From a virus, in the IMG/VR virus record IMGVR_UViG_3300025029_000002, positions 1 to 42,693 of that record: 42,693 nt of DNA. The stretch is one strand, 5' to 3'. This document shows positions 32,579 through 41,154 of this stretch, piece after piece (the stretch's first letter is position 1; each line of letters starts with the position of its first letter). Below the pieces are notes generated by a model. That model saw nothing but the letters and a program-made list of their open reading frames with translations, had not been told where the DNA came from and searched no databases. The position numbers and the translations under genes are program-made.

Positions 32579-33034
32579 CTATTTACACAAGTGCTCTATT
32601 AGCCGGTCATTAATAAATTCGTGGTCTGAGGTGGTAAAACCGAGCAGCTCCCGCTGGGCGTATTGGACTTCGGGGCCGTCGCGGCTGACGCGGTCGCGCA
32701 GGCCGTACTGGTGGGTTTTGGCCAAGCGGGCCACGCTGCCGAAGAAGCCGACCACGGCGGTGTCGCCGCTGGCGGTGGCTTTGAGCCATTTGGCGGTGGA
32801 GAGCTTGTCGAACATGGCGCGACGACGAATGCTGCCTTGCTGGGCGCGCAGGCGTTGTTCCTTGCGCGGGGCGTAGGGCTTACCATCCGGGTTGGTTTGG
32901 GCGCGGATTCGCTCCCGTTGACGGCGGCGAAGATCTCGTGCCACGTTGCGGGCCAACGCTCGGCGCTGTTTCACATCCAGCTGGGCCAGTAGCGGGCCGA
33001 CCCACTCTTCCAGCGCTTGCATATTATCCGCCAT
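32579..33034 (-). CDS. S: Tail completion protein gpS
   Basis: A 151-residue P2 gpS/phage virion morphogenesis family protein: MQALEEWVGPLLAQL, an RRALARNVARDLRRRQRERI basic helix, and NPDGKPYAPRK. It is needed to complete tails for head joining. ATG 33034 has GGGA eight bases upstream; another ATG two codons earlier is possible. It follows R with a gap of only a few bases. Confidence 0.9.
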   Translation of the reverse strand: MADNMQALEEWVGPLLAQLDVKQRRALARNVARDLRRRQRERIRAQTNPDGKPYAPRKEQRLRAQQGSIRRRAMFDKLSTAKWLKATASGDTAVVGFFGSVARLAKTHQYGLRDRVSRDGPEVQYAQRELLGFTTSDHEFINDRLIEHLCK

Positions 33035-33518
33035 GGTCATTTTCCCACTCGGCGGCCAGTGTGTAATCGGCGTCTACCTCGCTATCACGAATCAGCAACT
33101 GCCAGCGCGGTGCCGGGTAGCCGCTGGTTTCGAAACGTGGCAGGGCGTGATCGACACGTATTTCTCCCGCCTCACAATCCACTTTTGCCAGCACCCGTTC
33201 GGTGAGTTTGACCCGCAGGGCCACATCCACCGATTTGTGACTGAGGATCTCGGCTTCAAAGCTGATTGCCTCCGTTGGGTCGGCATCCGGCTGGTATTCG
33301 GCCAGCCATTTCAGCAGCGGCACCATGAGGGTGTCGAGATCCGCGCTGAAGTCGGTGAGCACCAGTTGAGCGGTGAACTGGTATTCGTGGGTGAGGTTGG
33401 GGCCCCGACGAAATTCGATGCTGCCTTCTTCCACAAAGGTGAGCAGCCGTTCGGGGTCGTTGGCGAGCGCCGGTACCGCGTTAATCAGGAGGGCGCGTAG
33501 CAGGTGGAGCTTTTTCAT
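33024..33518 (-). CDS. R: Tail completion protein gpR
   Basis: A 164-residue P2 gpR homologue starting MKKLHLLRALLINAVP, with the family stretch YQFTAQLVLTDFSADLDTLM and a C-terminal segment PAPRWQLLIRDSEVD. Its start lies inside the end of the LysC-like gene (38-base overlap), which is a common packing in this lysis-tail region. Confidence 0.9.
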   Translation of the reverse strand: MKKLHLLRALLINAVPALANDPERLLTFVEEGSIEFRRGPNLTHEYQFTAQLVLTDFSADLDTLMVPLLKWLAEYQPDADPTEAISFEAEILSHKSVDVALRVKLTERVLAKVDCEAGEIRVDHALPRFETSGYPAPRWQLLIRDSEVDADYTLAAEWENDHGG

Positions 33519-33765
33519 CAGCGTTCTCGTGACAGGCGATGACGGCATCGACCTCGGCGGCGCACTGTGCCCAGGCGGCTTCGGTGCGTTCTAACTGCAG
33601 GTCGAGCTCGCCATTGGTTTGCGGGTTACTGGCGGGGAGCGTGCAGGGGCTCGGCGTCGCGCACTGATTGGTGATAAGCATCGGCGCCGGTGACGGCGGG
33701 GCGGCGGCGCATCCGGCTAACAGCATCAGGCAAGTGAGCGGTAGCCCAAGCGCGAAGTGTTTCAT
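33481..33765 (-). CDS. lysC: Outer-membrane spanin lipoprotein LysC
   Basis: A 94-residue lipoprotein: MKHFALGLPLTCLMLLAGC contains a signal peptide and a lipobox LAGC with the lipidated Cys19, followed by a Pro-rich linker. It starts inside lysB in a different frame, the nested arrangement of P2 lysB/lysC and lambda Rz/Rz1. It would pair with the inner-membrane spanin to disrupt the outer membrane. Confidence 0.85.
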   Translation of the reverse strand: MKHFALGLPLTCLMLLAGCAAAPPSPAPMLITNQCATPSPCTLPASNPQTNGELDLQLERTEAAWAQCAAEVDAVIACHENADEKAPPATRPPD

Positions 33766-34048
33766 TTTCACGATGTAGCTCCTCAATGGTGGTGAAGCGG
33801 TTGGAGGCAGTGCGGGCCAGCGCCGCCTGCTGTTGGGCCAGGGCCCGGCGCTGGTTAGCCAGGCGGCGTGCGTTATCCCATAATGCATTGATGACCACTT
33901 TGTTTTGCGCTTCCCGCTGGAGGGATTCAGCCAGCTGTTGTTCGGCAATATCGGCGCGGGCCTCGGCGGCGTTGGTGCGTTGCCAAAGTGCCCAGGTAAC
34001 GGCAATGACCAGTGCTAGAATCACCACGGCGGCGAGTAGGCGGTTCAT
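33626..34048 (-). CDS. lysB: Inner-membrane spanin LysB
   Basis: A 140-residue protein with one N-terminal membrane helix (LLAAVVILALVIAVTWALW) and a long periplasmic coiled coil (ADIAEQQLAESLQREAQN and following). ATG 34048 is preceded by TGGAGGGG and overlaps the endolysin stop as ATGA. It contains the start of the outer spanin gene in another frame. Confidence 0.85.
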   Translation of the reverse strand: MNRLLAAVVILALVIAVTWALWQRTNAAEARADIAEQQLAESLQREAQNKVVINALWDNARRLANQRRALAQQQAALARTASNRFTTIEELHRENETLRAWATAHLPDAVSRMRRRPAVTGADAYHQSVRDAEPLHAPRQ

Positions 34049-34518
34049 GGTGCTAACCCCTCCAGACACAATTCGCGCTCGGTAGCGCGGCGTTTGACTA
34101 GGCCGTTGAGGCGTTTGCCTCCGGCATAGACCCAGCGGGAGAGCTCATGGCAGGCGCCGCGAAGGTCGCCAGTATTGAGCTTGCGTAACAGGGTGGAGCG
34201 GGCAAACGCGCCTGCCCCTACGTTGTACACAAACGATGCCAGCGCAGCGCGGGTGGGGGGTGGTAGATCTACATGGGCGCGGCGGTCGACCGCTGCAAAG
34301 GCAGTGCCGAGATCCGCCTGCAGCAGATCCGTACATTCTGCCTGGCTAAGGGTTTGCCCCATGCGCGCCGTGGCGGTGTGGCCATAGCAAATGGTGGCGA
34401 TGCCCACGGGGTCGCGGTAGGCGGTGGGTTCATACCCTTCGTAATAGGAGACCACGGCGGTGGCAATGCTGAGCGCACCGGCAGTGGCCCCGATGGCGAT
34501 GCGGCGTTTAAGACCCAT
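34045..34518 (-). CDS. K: Phage lysozyme (GH24) with N-terminal SAR-like segment
   Basis: A 157-residue muramidase. The catalytic triad of the T4/R21 lysozyme family is Glu27, Asp36 and Thr42 (YYEGYEPTAYRDPVGIATICYG). The first 24 residues are a weakly hydrophobic Ala/Gly-rich helix behind MGLKRR, like signal-arrest-release endolysins that reach the periplasm through Sec and are activated by membrane depolarisation. It overlaps the holin gene by 11 bases. Confidence 0.9.
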   Translation of the reverse strand: MGLKRRIAIGATAGALSIATAVVSYYEGYEPTAYRDPVGIATICYGHTATARMGQTLSQAECTDLLQADLGTAFAAVDRRAHVDLPPPTRAALASFVYNVGAGAFARSTLLRKLNTGDLRGACHELSRWVYAGGKRLNGLVKRRATERELCLEGLAP

Positions 34519-34711
34519 GACGGCGCCCCCAATAGTTACGGATGCGTTTTAGGTAGCGCGGTACCAAAAGGCCGATCTGCAGCGCGAGGTATAAAAGGGT
34601 CAGCACGGTGACCCAGTCGGCGGGCGTCATGCCGCCGACGTGCAGAAGCGAGACAACGGCTGGCGGGGCGACCTTGGCGCTTTCGGTGGTGATTTCGAAG
34701 GAGTGGCTCAT
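34508..34711 (-). CDS. Holin-like small membrane protein, gpY position
   Basis: A 67-residue protein with one hydrophobic segment (ADWVTVLTLLYLALQIGLLVP) followed by a basic tail (RYLKRIRNYWGRR). Position between X and the endolysin is that of holin Y in P2. With a SAR endolysin it would more likely be a pinholin that depolarises the membrane; this is inferred. ATG 34711 has TTTGAGG five bases upstream and is preferred to a start at 34744 inside gene X. Confidence 0.75.
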   Translation of the reverse strand: MSHSFEITTESAKVAPPAVVSLLHVGGMTPADWVTVLTLLYLALQIGLLVPRYLKRIRNYWGRRHGS

Positions 34712-34734
34712 GCGGGCCTCAAAGGATAAAAGGG

Positions 34735-34947
34735 TCAATCCCACAGTTGCACGGTGGGGGCGCGGCTGGGCGGTTGGGTTACCGTGGGCAGCGTGACCGA
34801 CGTGCCATGGGGCAGCAGTGGGCCTAATTCGGCCAGCCCCGGGTTGGCGGCCAGTACCTGTTCGGTAATGCCTTGCGTGCGCCCAAAGGCGCGGTAGCAG
34901 ATGGCATCCAGGGTGTCGTTTTGCTGGGCGCGGAGAGTGTTGGTCAT
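34735..34947 (-). CDS. X: Tail protein gpX (LysM-like)
   Basis: A 70-residue P2 gpX homologue. QNDTLDAICYRAFG and VLAANPGLAELGPLLPHGT match the small LysM-type fold of this family. The ATG overlaps the L stop as ATGA. Confidence 0.92.
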   Translation of the reverse strand: MTNTLRAQQNDTLDAICYRAFGRTQGITEQVLAANPGLAELGPLLPHGTSVTLPTVTQPPSRAPTVQLWD

Positions 34948-35417
34948 ATCAGTTCCACCGTGCTGTGCGGACGGCCTTCGATCTCGCTGATCGCCCAGGC
35001 GGCATCGCGACGGTAGCCGTCGGCAGGATCTTGCAGACGTTCGCCGCGCTCCCGGCCGCTGTTGGTGGCGTCATAATCCGCGTAGCGTTCAAGCAGGCTG
35101 GCGTGGGCGGTGGAGTACACAGCGCGCAGGTAGAGCACGTTAAACACTTCCGGCGCTTGCCAGACACGAATGGGCAGCGAGTCCATCGTTTGATAACCCG
35201 CTTCCACTTTGGCGGCTTGCCAGTGGCGTAAAACGCGGTTGACCGTGGCCATTGCTGCCTGCAGCGCGCTTTTGATGCGGGCGTTGGTGATGGTGCTATC
35301 CAGCCGGTGGGTTTCCCGGAAGTCGCTGGGCTTGATGGCCGGCCAGAAGCCATTGTTTTCGATGGCGGTGGCTTTGGTTTCGCTGCTGGGGGTGCCTGCC
35401 GAGATAAAGCTGCTCAT
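34944..35417 (-). CDS. L: Head completion protein gpL
   Basis: A 157-residue P2 gpL homologue, recognised by FWPAIKPSDFRETHRLDSTIT and RDAAWAISEIEGRPHSTVELI. It closes the filled head for tail attachment. About 100 bases without a gene separate it from M. Confidence 0.93.
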   Translation of the reverse strand: MSSFISAGTPSSETKATAIENNGFWPAIKPSDFRETHRLDSTITNARIKSALQAAMATVNRVLRHWQAAKVEAGYQTMDSLPIRVWQAPEVFNVLYLRAVYSTAHASLLERYADYDATNSGRERGERLQDPADGYRRDAAWAISEIEGRPHSTVELI

Positions 35418-35518
35418 CGGGTTACCTCAATTCATTAAAAGGGGGTGGGCGGCGTTCGAGCATGAGCGTTGTCGCTTGGCTCTCACGTCGCGCCCCCTGA
35501 CGTCGGCGGTCGACTCGG

Positions 35519-36202
35519 TTAGCTGTCAGCTTTTGGCTGTGCAGCGTTTTGTTTCATCTCACGTTCCAGGCGTTCGAGATCTTTCTTCACACCAATGCGG
35601 TCGTTGAGTGATAGAGCGCGTTCCAGATTGACCTGGGCATCTTCCAACTGACCGGTGGCCCGGCAGGCATAGCCCAGCGCCTTGTGCAGCTTGGCGCGGA
35701 TCTGATCGTGCATATCGGCGTCGCGGGTGAGCAGCTCCACATCGATCAGATGAACCAGTAGGGCGGTGGTGTCGGCACCCTCTTCATCCAGTTGCTTCAG
35801 CGCTTGGTCGGCGACCTCTTCAGCAATAATGGCGGCGGTGCCGCGCTCGAATTGATCCGGCGGAGTGAGGCTGTGCTTGATGGCGTACTTGGCGATCGCA
35901 ATGGCCCCGGCGAGGTCGCCAGCATCGATGCGCCAGAGCATGATGCGCATCAGTACATCGTCCTGGGCGCCTTGCCCGGCTTCCAATACACCGGTGATGT
36001 ACTCGGCGTACTTGGGCAGGATCTCGCGCTTGATCTCGGCTTTGCGCTCCATGGATTGGGTGGATTTAAGCAGGCGGTAGTCTTCAAACAGCGCGGCTTG
36101 CATAAGCTCAAAGGCTTCGCCTTGCATGGGCTGGTCGCCCGCATCAGCGGCCGCCTGAGCGGCGCTGACGTGTTCAAAGTGGCGGCGGATAGAACTGACC
36201 AT
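35519..36202 (-). CDS. M: Terminase small subunit gpM
   Basis: A 227-residue P2 gpM homologue that would bind cos and direct packaging with P. Family stretches include FELMQAALFEDYRLLKSTQSM, KAEIKREILPKYAEYITGVL and the DVLMRIMLWRIDAGDLAGAI region. It is encoded directly after the capsid gene, as in P2. Confidence 0.93.
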   Translation of the reverse strand: MVSSIRRHFEHVSAAQAAADAGDQPMQGEAFELMQAALFEDYRLLKSTQSMERKAEIKREILPKYAEYITGVLEAGQGAQDDVLMRIMLWRIDAGDLAGAIAIAKYAIKHSLTPPDQFERGTAAIIAEEVADQALKQLDEEGADTTALLVHLIDVELLTRDADMHDQIRAKLHKALGYACRATGQLEDAQVNLERALSLNDRIGVKKDLERLEREMKQNAAQPKADS

Positions 36203-36205
36203 GAC

Positions 36206-37222
36206 TTACTCCCCCGCCGGTGCTTCGGTTGGTGCGTTTTCGCGGGTGATGTCCTCAATCAGGCAGCCAAACCCATAGTCTTCAATCACGTAGGCATCGT
36301 TTGAGGATTCGTAATTCTCGACCCGCTTGCGTTCTGGCTTGTCCTTGAGGTAGCGACGGCGAGAACCTTCCTGCCAATAAAGCGACAAGTTTTCGAATGA
36401 GGTGATAAAGATTCCATTTTCCAGCATGAAGGGGGCTTGGTAGCTGTTTAAGCCCCCAATGCGCTTTGCCGCCATGATCATGTCCAGCGCACGGCTTTCA
36501 GTCGGCTGCTCATACTGGTTGACCTTCGGTAGGTACTCTTCGGTCATGAGGGTTCGACCAACGATCGCTACCAAGTCCGTTGAGTCGCGATGCCAGGGGT
36601 CGATCATGGAGTTCACGGCTTCCATTACCAAAGCGTCTAGGTTCTGGAATTCTTGGCCTTTACCTATCTTGTGCCCTTTGGTAACGCGTGCTGGAGAGTG
36701 ATTGCGATACTTCTGCAGCCAGCCAATGTTGACGTCTTGTAGCAGTGGGTTAGCTGCTCGATCAGTCTGTTTTGCTGCACTAGTGCCGTTAAAGCCCATC
36801 ATCAGACGGTCGAGTGCTTGTTGCTTAATGATGGCGTTGCGAATACGTGACTGAAAATCGGGGAACTTTGCCCAAGCATCCAGCTTGGCCCAGGTTAGGT
36901 AAGTGTCGTATTCGGTGGATTCGCAGCGGTACTCATGGTTGTCCATGATCGTTGGGTCAATGGGGTTACGGTCACGCTGAGTGACGTCCGTTCGAGCGGC
37001 AATGGGCCCGTTGATTCCTAACCCGAGTTTTTGCCCTACTAGGTCTCGCACTCCAATCGTATTGATGCGACTAAGGAAGTCGCTGGAGTCCTGGATCTTG
37101 GTTTCCAGTGTTTGCTGCACGCTCGGCTCGATATCGAACGAAGAGAAAGCATTCTCTGCCCCATTAAGGCGTGCAAGACGCTGGCCGTATTTATTGAAGA
37201 GCTTTCGAGTTTCTGTACGCAT
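36206..37222 (-). CDS. N: Major capsid protein gpN
   Basis: A 338-residue HK97-fold P2 gpN homologue. Typical segments are MRTETRKLFNKYGQRLARLN, FLSRINTIGVRDLVGQKLGL and the C-terminal NDAYVIEDYGFGCLIEDI. The protein is presumably trimmed at the N-terminus by the O protease. Its codon use is somewhat less GC-rich than that of O and M. Confidence 0.95.
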   Translation of the reverse strand: MRTETRKLFNKYGQRLARLNGAENAFSSFDIEPSVQQTLETKIQDSSDFLSRINTIGVRDLVGQKLGLGINGPIAARTDVTQRDRNPIDPTIMDNHEYRCESTEYDTYLTWAKLDAWAKFPDFQSRIRNAIIKQQALDRLMMGFNGTSAAKQTDRAANPLLQDVNIGWLQKYRNHSPARVTKGHKIGKGQEFQNLDALVMEAVNSMIDPWHRDSTDLVAIVGRTLMTEEYLPKVNQYEQPTESRALDMIMAAKRIGGLNSYQAPFMLENGIFITSFENLSLYWQEGSRRRYLKDKPERKRVENYESSNDAYVIEDYGFGCLIEDITRENAPTEAPAGE

Positions 37223-37237
37223 GGTTTAAGGCGTCTC

Positions 37238-38056
37238 TTAGCAGTCGGTTTCGATGGTGCCGTCGTTACCAGTGGCGGGCGTGCGCGGCGCGCGGTTAGG
37301 TGTGTTGTCGATCTGGGTGTAGAGCGCGTCGAACTCTTGTTTCAGCGTTTCGTGAGCGCTTTTGAGCTCATTGAAAGCGGCCTGGGTGGGGCGCTTTTTA
37401 AGCGCTTCGCTGAGTGCCTGGTGTTTTTCCACGAACAGGCCAAGGGTCTCTTCCAGATCGGCGCGGAAGGTAGCGAAGCCTGCTTCTGTTTTGGCGTCCT
37501 GATTTTTGAACAGCGCCTTGACGCGATCGGCCAGTGACGGGCCTTTTTCTTCCTGTTCATCTTCCTCGCTGAATGAGAGCTCGGTTTCGATAGCTTCAGA
37601 GAAGAGATTTTCCGGGCGCTGCTTGCGGGCGGCCAGAGGGGAGTTTTTACCCTCAGAAGCGCTGAACTTGAGCATCGAGGTGCCGAGAGAGGCGGGGGAG
37701 TCGGTCACGGCCAGGCCGACCAGATACGCTTCACCAGAATCGGCAAAGTCGAGGTCGATCTCCATGGAGGTGTAGATTTTCTGGCGTTTCTCGACCATGG
37801 CCTTGAGGTCATCGGTCGGGTCGATCTCGGCGTATAGGCCTAGCTTGCCGTCGTCGCCTTCTTCGGTTTTGAGTGCGGTGACATCGCCATAGGCTTTGAA
37901 GGGGCCTTCCGGCAGCAGGCCTTTGATGTGTTCCATATTGACCCGGCAGCCGTAGTTGTCGGGGTCGAAGTTGGCGGCCATTTGAGTGAGCCATTCGGCG
38001 CTGATGGTGCGGCCATCGGTGGTTGCGCCTTCTTTTGCAATGCGGTGCCAGGGCAT
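37238..38056 (-). CDS. O: Capsid scaffold and protease gpO
   Basis: A 272-residue P2 gpO homologue. The N-terminal ~130 residues are the serine protease (FDPDNYGCRVNMEHI with the likely active-site His43, and VTDSPASLGTSML with the serine patch), and the C-terminal half is acidic and helical (LKKRPTQAAFNELKSAHETL), the scaffold part. First gene of the O-S late operon, 80 bases from the shared dyad with P. Confidence 0.93.
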   Translation of the reverse strand: MPWHRIAKEGATTDGRTISAEWLTQMAANFDPDNYGCRVNMEHIKGLLPEGPFKAYGDVTALKTEEGDDGKLGLYAEIDPTDDLKAMVEKRQKIYTSMEIDLDFADSGEAYLVGLAVTDSPASLGTSMLKFSASEGKNSPLAARKQRPENLFSEAIETELSFSEEDEQEEKGPSLADRVKALFKNQDAKTEAGFATFRADLEETLGLFVEKHQALSEALKKRPTQAAFNELKSAHETLKQEFDALYTQIDNTPNRAPRTPATGNDGTIETDC

Positions 38057-38135
38057 GGTCGGGCCTCGGTGTGTGGGTTGGGCGTTTGGCTGCGGTCAGG
38101 TTCCCCGCACACGCGGCTTGGCTCAATGAGGGCTG

Positions 38136-38159
38136 GGTGTAAGTGGCGTTACTTACACC
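38136..38159. promoter_or_regulatory. Late activator site shared by divergent O and P
   Basis: The most symmetrical of the three sites, with arms GGTGTAAGT and ACTTACACC around GGCGTT. It lies between the divergent O and P starts, matching the P2 PO/PP promoter pair, and may serve both directions. Confidence 0.83.
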
Positions 38160-38203
38160 GGGCGGGGCAATCGTGGGCGTGCCTGCGCGGGTACGCTGGC
38201 GGC

Positions 38204-39982
38204 ATGACTCCTCAAGCGCACATCGACGACGATCACTACCGCCTATCTGCCCGCCACCTTTTTTGGATGGGGTGGCGGATTGCGCGCATTGCCGAGTTCC
38301 TGGATGTACCCAGGGCGACCATTGATTCGTGGAAGAAGCGCGACGCCTGGGACGACGCCACGCCGACTCAGCGGGTAGAGGGGGCGCTGGAAGCGCGCCT
38401 GGTGCAGCTGATTTGGAAGGAGCAGAAAGAGGGCAAGGACTTCAAGGAGATCGACCTGCTGGGCCGCCAGATTGAGCGGCTAGCCCGGGTGCATAAGTAC
38501 CAGGGCAGCGGGAAGGAAGCCGACCTGAACCCCAACATCGAACGCCGCAATGAGGGACCGAAGAAGAAACCCGCCCGCAATGATGTGGGTGATGAAGGGG
38601 TGATTCAGATTGTCGATGCGTTCGAGGCCTCGCTATTCGATTACCAGCGGGGCTGGTATCGGGCGGGGCAGCATGAGCGGATTCGTAACCTGCTCAAGTC
38701 GAGGCAGATCGGCGCGACCTGGTACTTCGCCCGTGAGGCGATTGCCGATGCCATAGAGACCGGTAAGAACAAGATTTTTATGAGCGCAAGTAAGGCCCAG
38801 GCGCATATTTTCCGGCATTACATCGTGCAGTTTGTGAAGGAGGTGACCGGCGTTGAGTTGAAGGGTGATCCAATCATTCTGGCCAACGGTGCGGAGCTGC
38901 ATTTTTTGGGTACCAACGCCAAAACGGCCCAGGGTTACCACGGCGATACCTACCTGGATGAATACTTCTGGATTCACGGCTTCGAGACGTTCCGAAAGGT
39001 GACGTCGGGCATGGCGATGCATAAGAAGTGGAAACAGACCTACTTCAGCACGCCATCGTCCGTGGCCCATGAGGCGTACCCGTTCTGGACCGGTGATCGG
39101 TTCAACAAACGCCAGAAGAAAGCCGACCGGGTAAAGATCGATATCAGCCACGCGGCTTTGAAGAACGGGGCACGCGGGCCGGATGGCCAATGGCGGCAGA
39201 TCGTGACCATTGAAGATGCGATTGCCGGGGGCTGTGACCTGTTCGACATCGATCAGCTGCGCCTGGAGTACAGCGACGATGAGTTTGCGAACCTGCTGAT
39301 GTGCGAGTTCGTGGACGATACGCAAAGCGCCTTCCCGCTAGCGATGATGCAGCGCTGCATGGTGGACAGCTGGGATGCCTGGCGGGATTTGAAACCCTTC
39401 GCGCCGCGGCCCTATGGCGAGCACCCGGTATGGATTGGTTACGATCCGGCCGGTGATGGTGAAGATGGCGATGGGGCGGGTCTGGTCGTGGTCGCACCGC
39501 CGAAAATCTCCGACAGCAAGCATCGCATTCTTGAACGCCACCGACTCAAGGGCCGCGACTATGAGGCCCAATCAGAGTTTATCCGCAGCGTGACGCGCCG
39601 CTATAACGTGACCTTTATCGGCATTGATACCTCGGGCCTGGGTGAAGCCGTGGCCCAGTTGGTGGCGAAGTTCTTCCCCACCGTCACCCGTTACCGCTAT
39701 ACCCCGGAAATGAAGTCGCGCCTGGTGATGCAGGCGCAGCAGATCATCAATAAGGGGCGTCTTGAATTTGATGCTGGGTGGGTGGATCTCGCCCAGTCGT
39801 TTATGGCGATCCGCCGGGAGCTGACCGCCTCTGGTCGCCAGATGACTTACACCGCTGGGCGCAATAACCAGACCGGCCACGCTGACCTGGCGTGGGCGAC
39901 CATGCACGCCTTACACAATGAGCCACTCGATGGCCCGGTCGATCACGGCACGGGCCGTTCCCTAATGGAGTTATACGGATGA
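38204..39982 (+). CDS. P: Terminase large subunit gpP
   Basis: A 592-residue ATPase-nuclease, practically the length of P2 gpP (590). The N-terminal ~45 residues are a helix-turn-helix (FLDVPRATIDSWKKRD). LLKSRQIGATWYFAR (about 163-177) is the Walker A region, TYLDEYFWIHG (249-259) Walker B, and VWIGYDPAGDGEDGDGAGLV opens the RNase H-like nuclease domain. ATG 38204 is chosen to match the family length; the frame is open much farther upstream but that part is antisense to O. It overlaps Q as ATGA. Confidence 0.95.
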   Translation: MTPQAHIDDDHYRLSARHLFWMGWRIARIAEFLDVPRATIDSWKKRDAWDDATPTQRVEGALEARLVQLIWKEQKEGKDFKEIDLLGRQIERLARVHKYQGSGKEADLNPNIERRNEGPKKKPARNDVGDEGVIQIVDAFEASLFDYQRGWYRAGQHERIRNLLKSRQIGATWYFAREAIADAIETGKNKIFMSASKAQAHIFRHYIVQFVKEVTGVELKGDPIILANGAELHFLGTNAKTAQGYHGDTYLDEYFWIHGFETFRKVTSGMAMHKKWKQTYFSTPSSVAHEAYPFWTGDRFNKRQKKADRVKIDISHAALKNGARGPDGQWRQIVTIEDAIAGGCDLFDIDQLRLEYSDDEFANLLMCEFVDDTQSAFPLAMMQRCMVDSWDAWRDLKPFAPRPYGEHPVWIGYDPAGDGEDGDGAGLVVVAPPKISDSKHRILERHRLKGRDYEAQSEFIRSVTRRYNVTFIGIDTSGLGEAVAQLVAKFFPTVTRYRYTPEMKSRLVMQAQQIINKGRLEFDAGWVDLAQSFMAIRRELTASGRQMTYTAGRNNQTGHADLAWATMHALHNEPLDGPVDHGTGRSLMELYG

Positions 39983-41025
39983 GCGAAGCGGCAGCAGCGC
40001 AGAAGCCGCGGGTACGCGTGCCTGCTTATGTGAAAGACACCGAGACCACGGCCGCGCCTGCCAAAGCGGAGGCGTTTAGCTTCGGCGAGCCGACACCGGT
40101 GATCGATGGTTATGATTTTTTCTACACCGGCTGCTGGATGTTGGGCAATGAGTGGTACGAACCGCCGGTGGATTTTCCCGCGCTCTCCCAGACCTACCGC
40201 GCCACGGCGCACCATGGCTCGGCCATCCAGGTGAAGCGAAACATCCTAGTGCGTTCCTTTATTCCCCATCCGCTGTTAAGCCGCCAGGCGTTCAGTGCGC
40301 TGGCCACCGATTACCTGGTGTTTGGTAATTGCTACCTGGAAAAGATTTATGGCCGCTTGAACAGGCTGCTGGCACTGAAATCAGCACGGGCGAAGTATGT
40401 TCGCCGCGGGGCGGATCTAAGCCGCTACTTCTGGGTGCCCAACTGGTCGGATCGCAGCGAGTTCGATGAGGGCAGCATCATTCACCTGCTGGAACCGGAC
40501 ATTAACCAGGAGGTATACGGCGTGCCGGATTACCTGGGTGCGCTGCAGTCAATCTACCTCAACGAAAACGCCACGCTGTTCCGGCGCAAGTATTACCTCA
40601 ATGGCTCCCACGCGGGCTTTGTGATGTACGTCTCCGACGCTGCCCACAACCAGGAAGATATCGACGCCATGCGATCGGCGCTGAAGGAGTCGAAGGGCGT
40701 GGGCAACTTCCGCAACCTATTTATGTACAGCCCCAACGGCAAGAAAGACGGCATCCAGATCATCCCGATCAGCGAGGTGGCTGCTAAGGATGACTTCGCG
40801 GCTATCAAAAATATCACTCGCGATGATCAATTGGCTGGCCATCGCATTCCGCCGCAGCTGATGGGCATTATTCCTAACAACACCGGTGGGTTTGGTGACG
40901 TAGAGAAAGCCGCCAAGGTGTTTGTGACCAATGAGCTCGAACCGGTGCAGGCGGTGTTTAGTGAGATTAACGATGTGCTGGGGGAGGAGGTGATTCGGTT
41001 TAAGGAGTATTCGCTAGCCTCATAA
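39979..41025 (+). CDS. Q: Portal protein gpQ
   Basis: A 348-residue P2 gpQ homologue. It contains YFWVPNWSDRSEFDEGSIIHL, QEVYGVPDYLGALQSIYLNE and the DDQLAGHRIPPQLMGIIPNN signature of P2-type portals. With P it forms the packaging operon divergent from the head genes. Confidence 0.95.
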   Translation: MSEAAAAQKPRVRVPAYVKDTETTAAPAKAEAFSFGEPTPVIDGYDFFYTGCWMLGNEWYEPPVDFPALSQTYRATAHHGSAIQVKRNILVRSFIPHPLLSRQAFSALATDYLVFGNCYLEKIYGRLNRLLALKSARAKYVRRGADLSRYFWVPNWSDRSEFDEGSIIHLLEPDINQEVYGVPDYLGALQSIYLNENATLFRRKYYLNGSHAGFVMYVSDAAHNQEDIDAMRSALKESKGVGNFRNLFMYSPNGKKDGIQIIPISEVAAKDDFAAIKNITRDDQLAGHRIPPQLMGIIPNNTGGFGDVEKAAKVFVTNELEPVQAVFSEINDVLGEEVIRFKEYSLAS

Positions 41026-41027
41026 AT

Positions 41028-41053
41028 AAAAAGCGCCTGGCATGATCAGGCGC
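41028..41053 (-). terminator. Hairpin after the portal gene
   Basis: GCGCCTG (41033-41039) pairs with CAGGCGC (41047-41053). On the minus strand the stem is followed by TTTTTATTTA, so it is a good terminator for leftward transcripts; on the plus strand it lies just after Q but lacks a T run. Confidence 0.65.
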
Positions 41054-41129
41054 ACATCGCTCGTTTCATCCCTGAAAACAGTGGGAGCGTCCCGGCCCCG
41101 CAAGCGATACCAACTACTGTATATCAATA

Positions 41130-41145
41130 CTGTATATTTGAACAG
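41130..41145. promoter_or_regulatory. LexA (SOS) box before the adenine methyltransferase
   Basis: CTGTATATTTGAACAG matches CTG-N10-CAG exactly and has the AT-rich centre typical of strong boxes. A degenerate partner (CTGTATATCAATACTG, 41117-41132) overlaps its left side. The start of the methyltransferase is only about ten bases downstream, so LexA would cover the promoter. Confidence 0.82.
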
Positions 41146-41154
41146 ATATCATGG

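Noticed and set aside
33766-34005. Upstream extension of the LysC-like frame
   Set aside because: Sequence before MKHFALG is the shifted frame of LysB; the lipoprotein signal peptide fixes the start at 33765.
37928-38203. Upstream extension of the terminase large subunit frame
   Set aside because: The frame stays open but runs antisense through the scaffold gene and the late activator site; the P2 family length fits the ATG at 38204.
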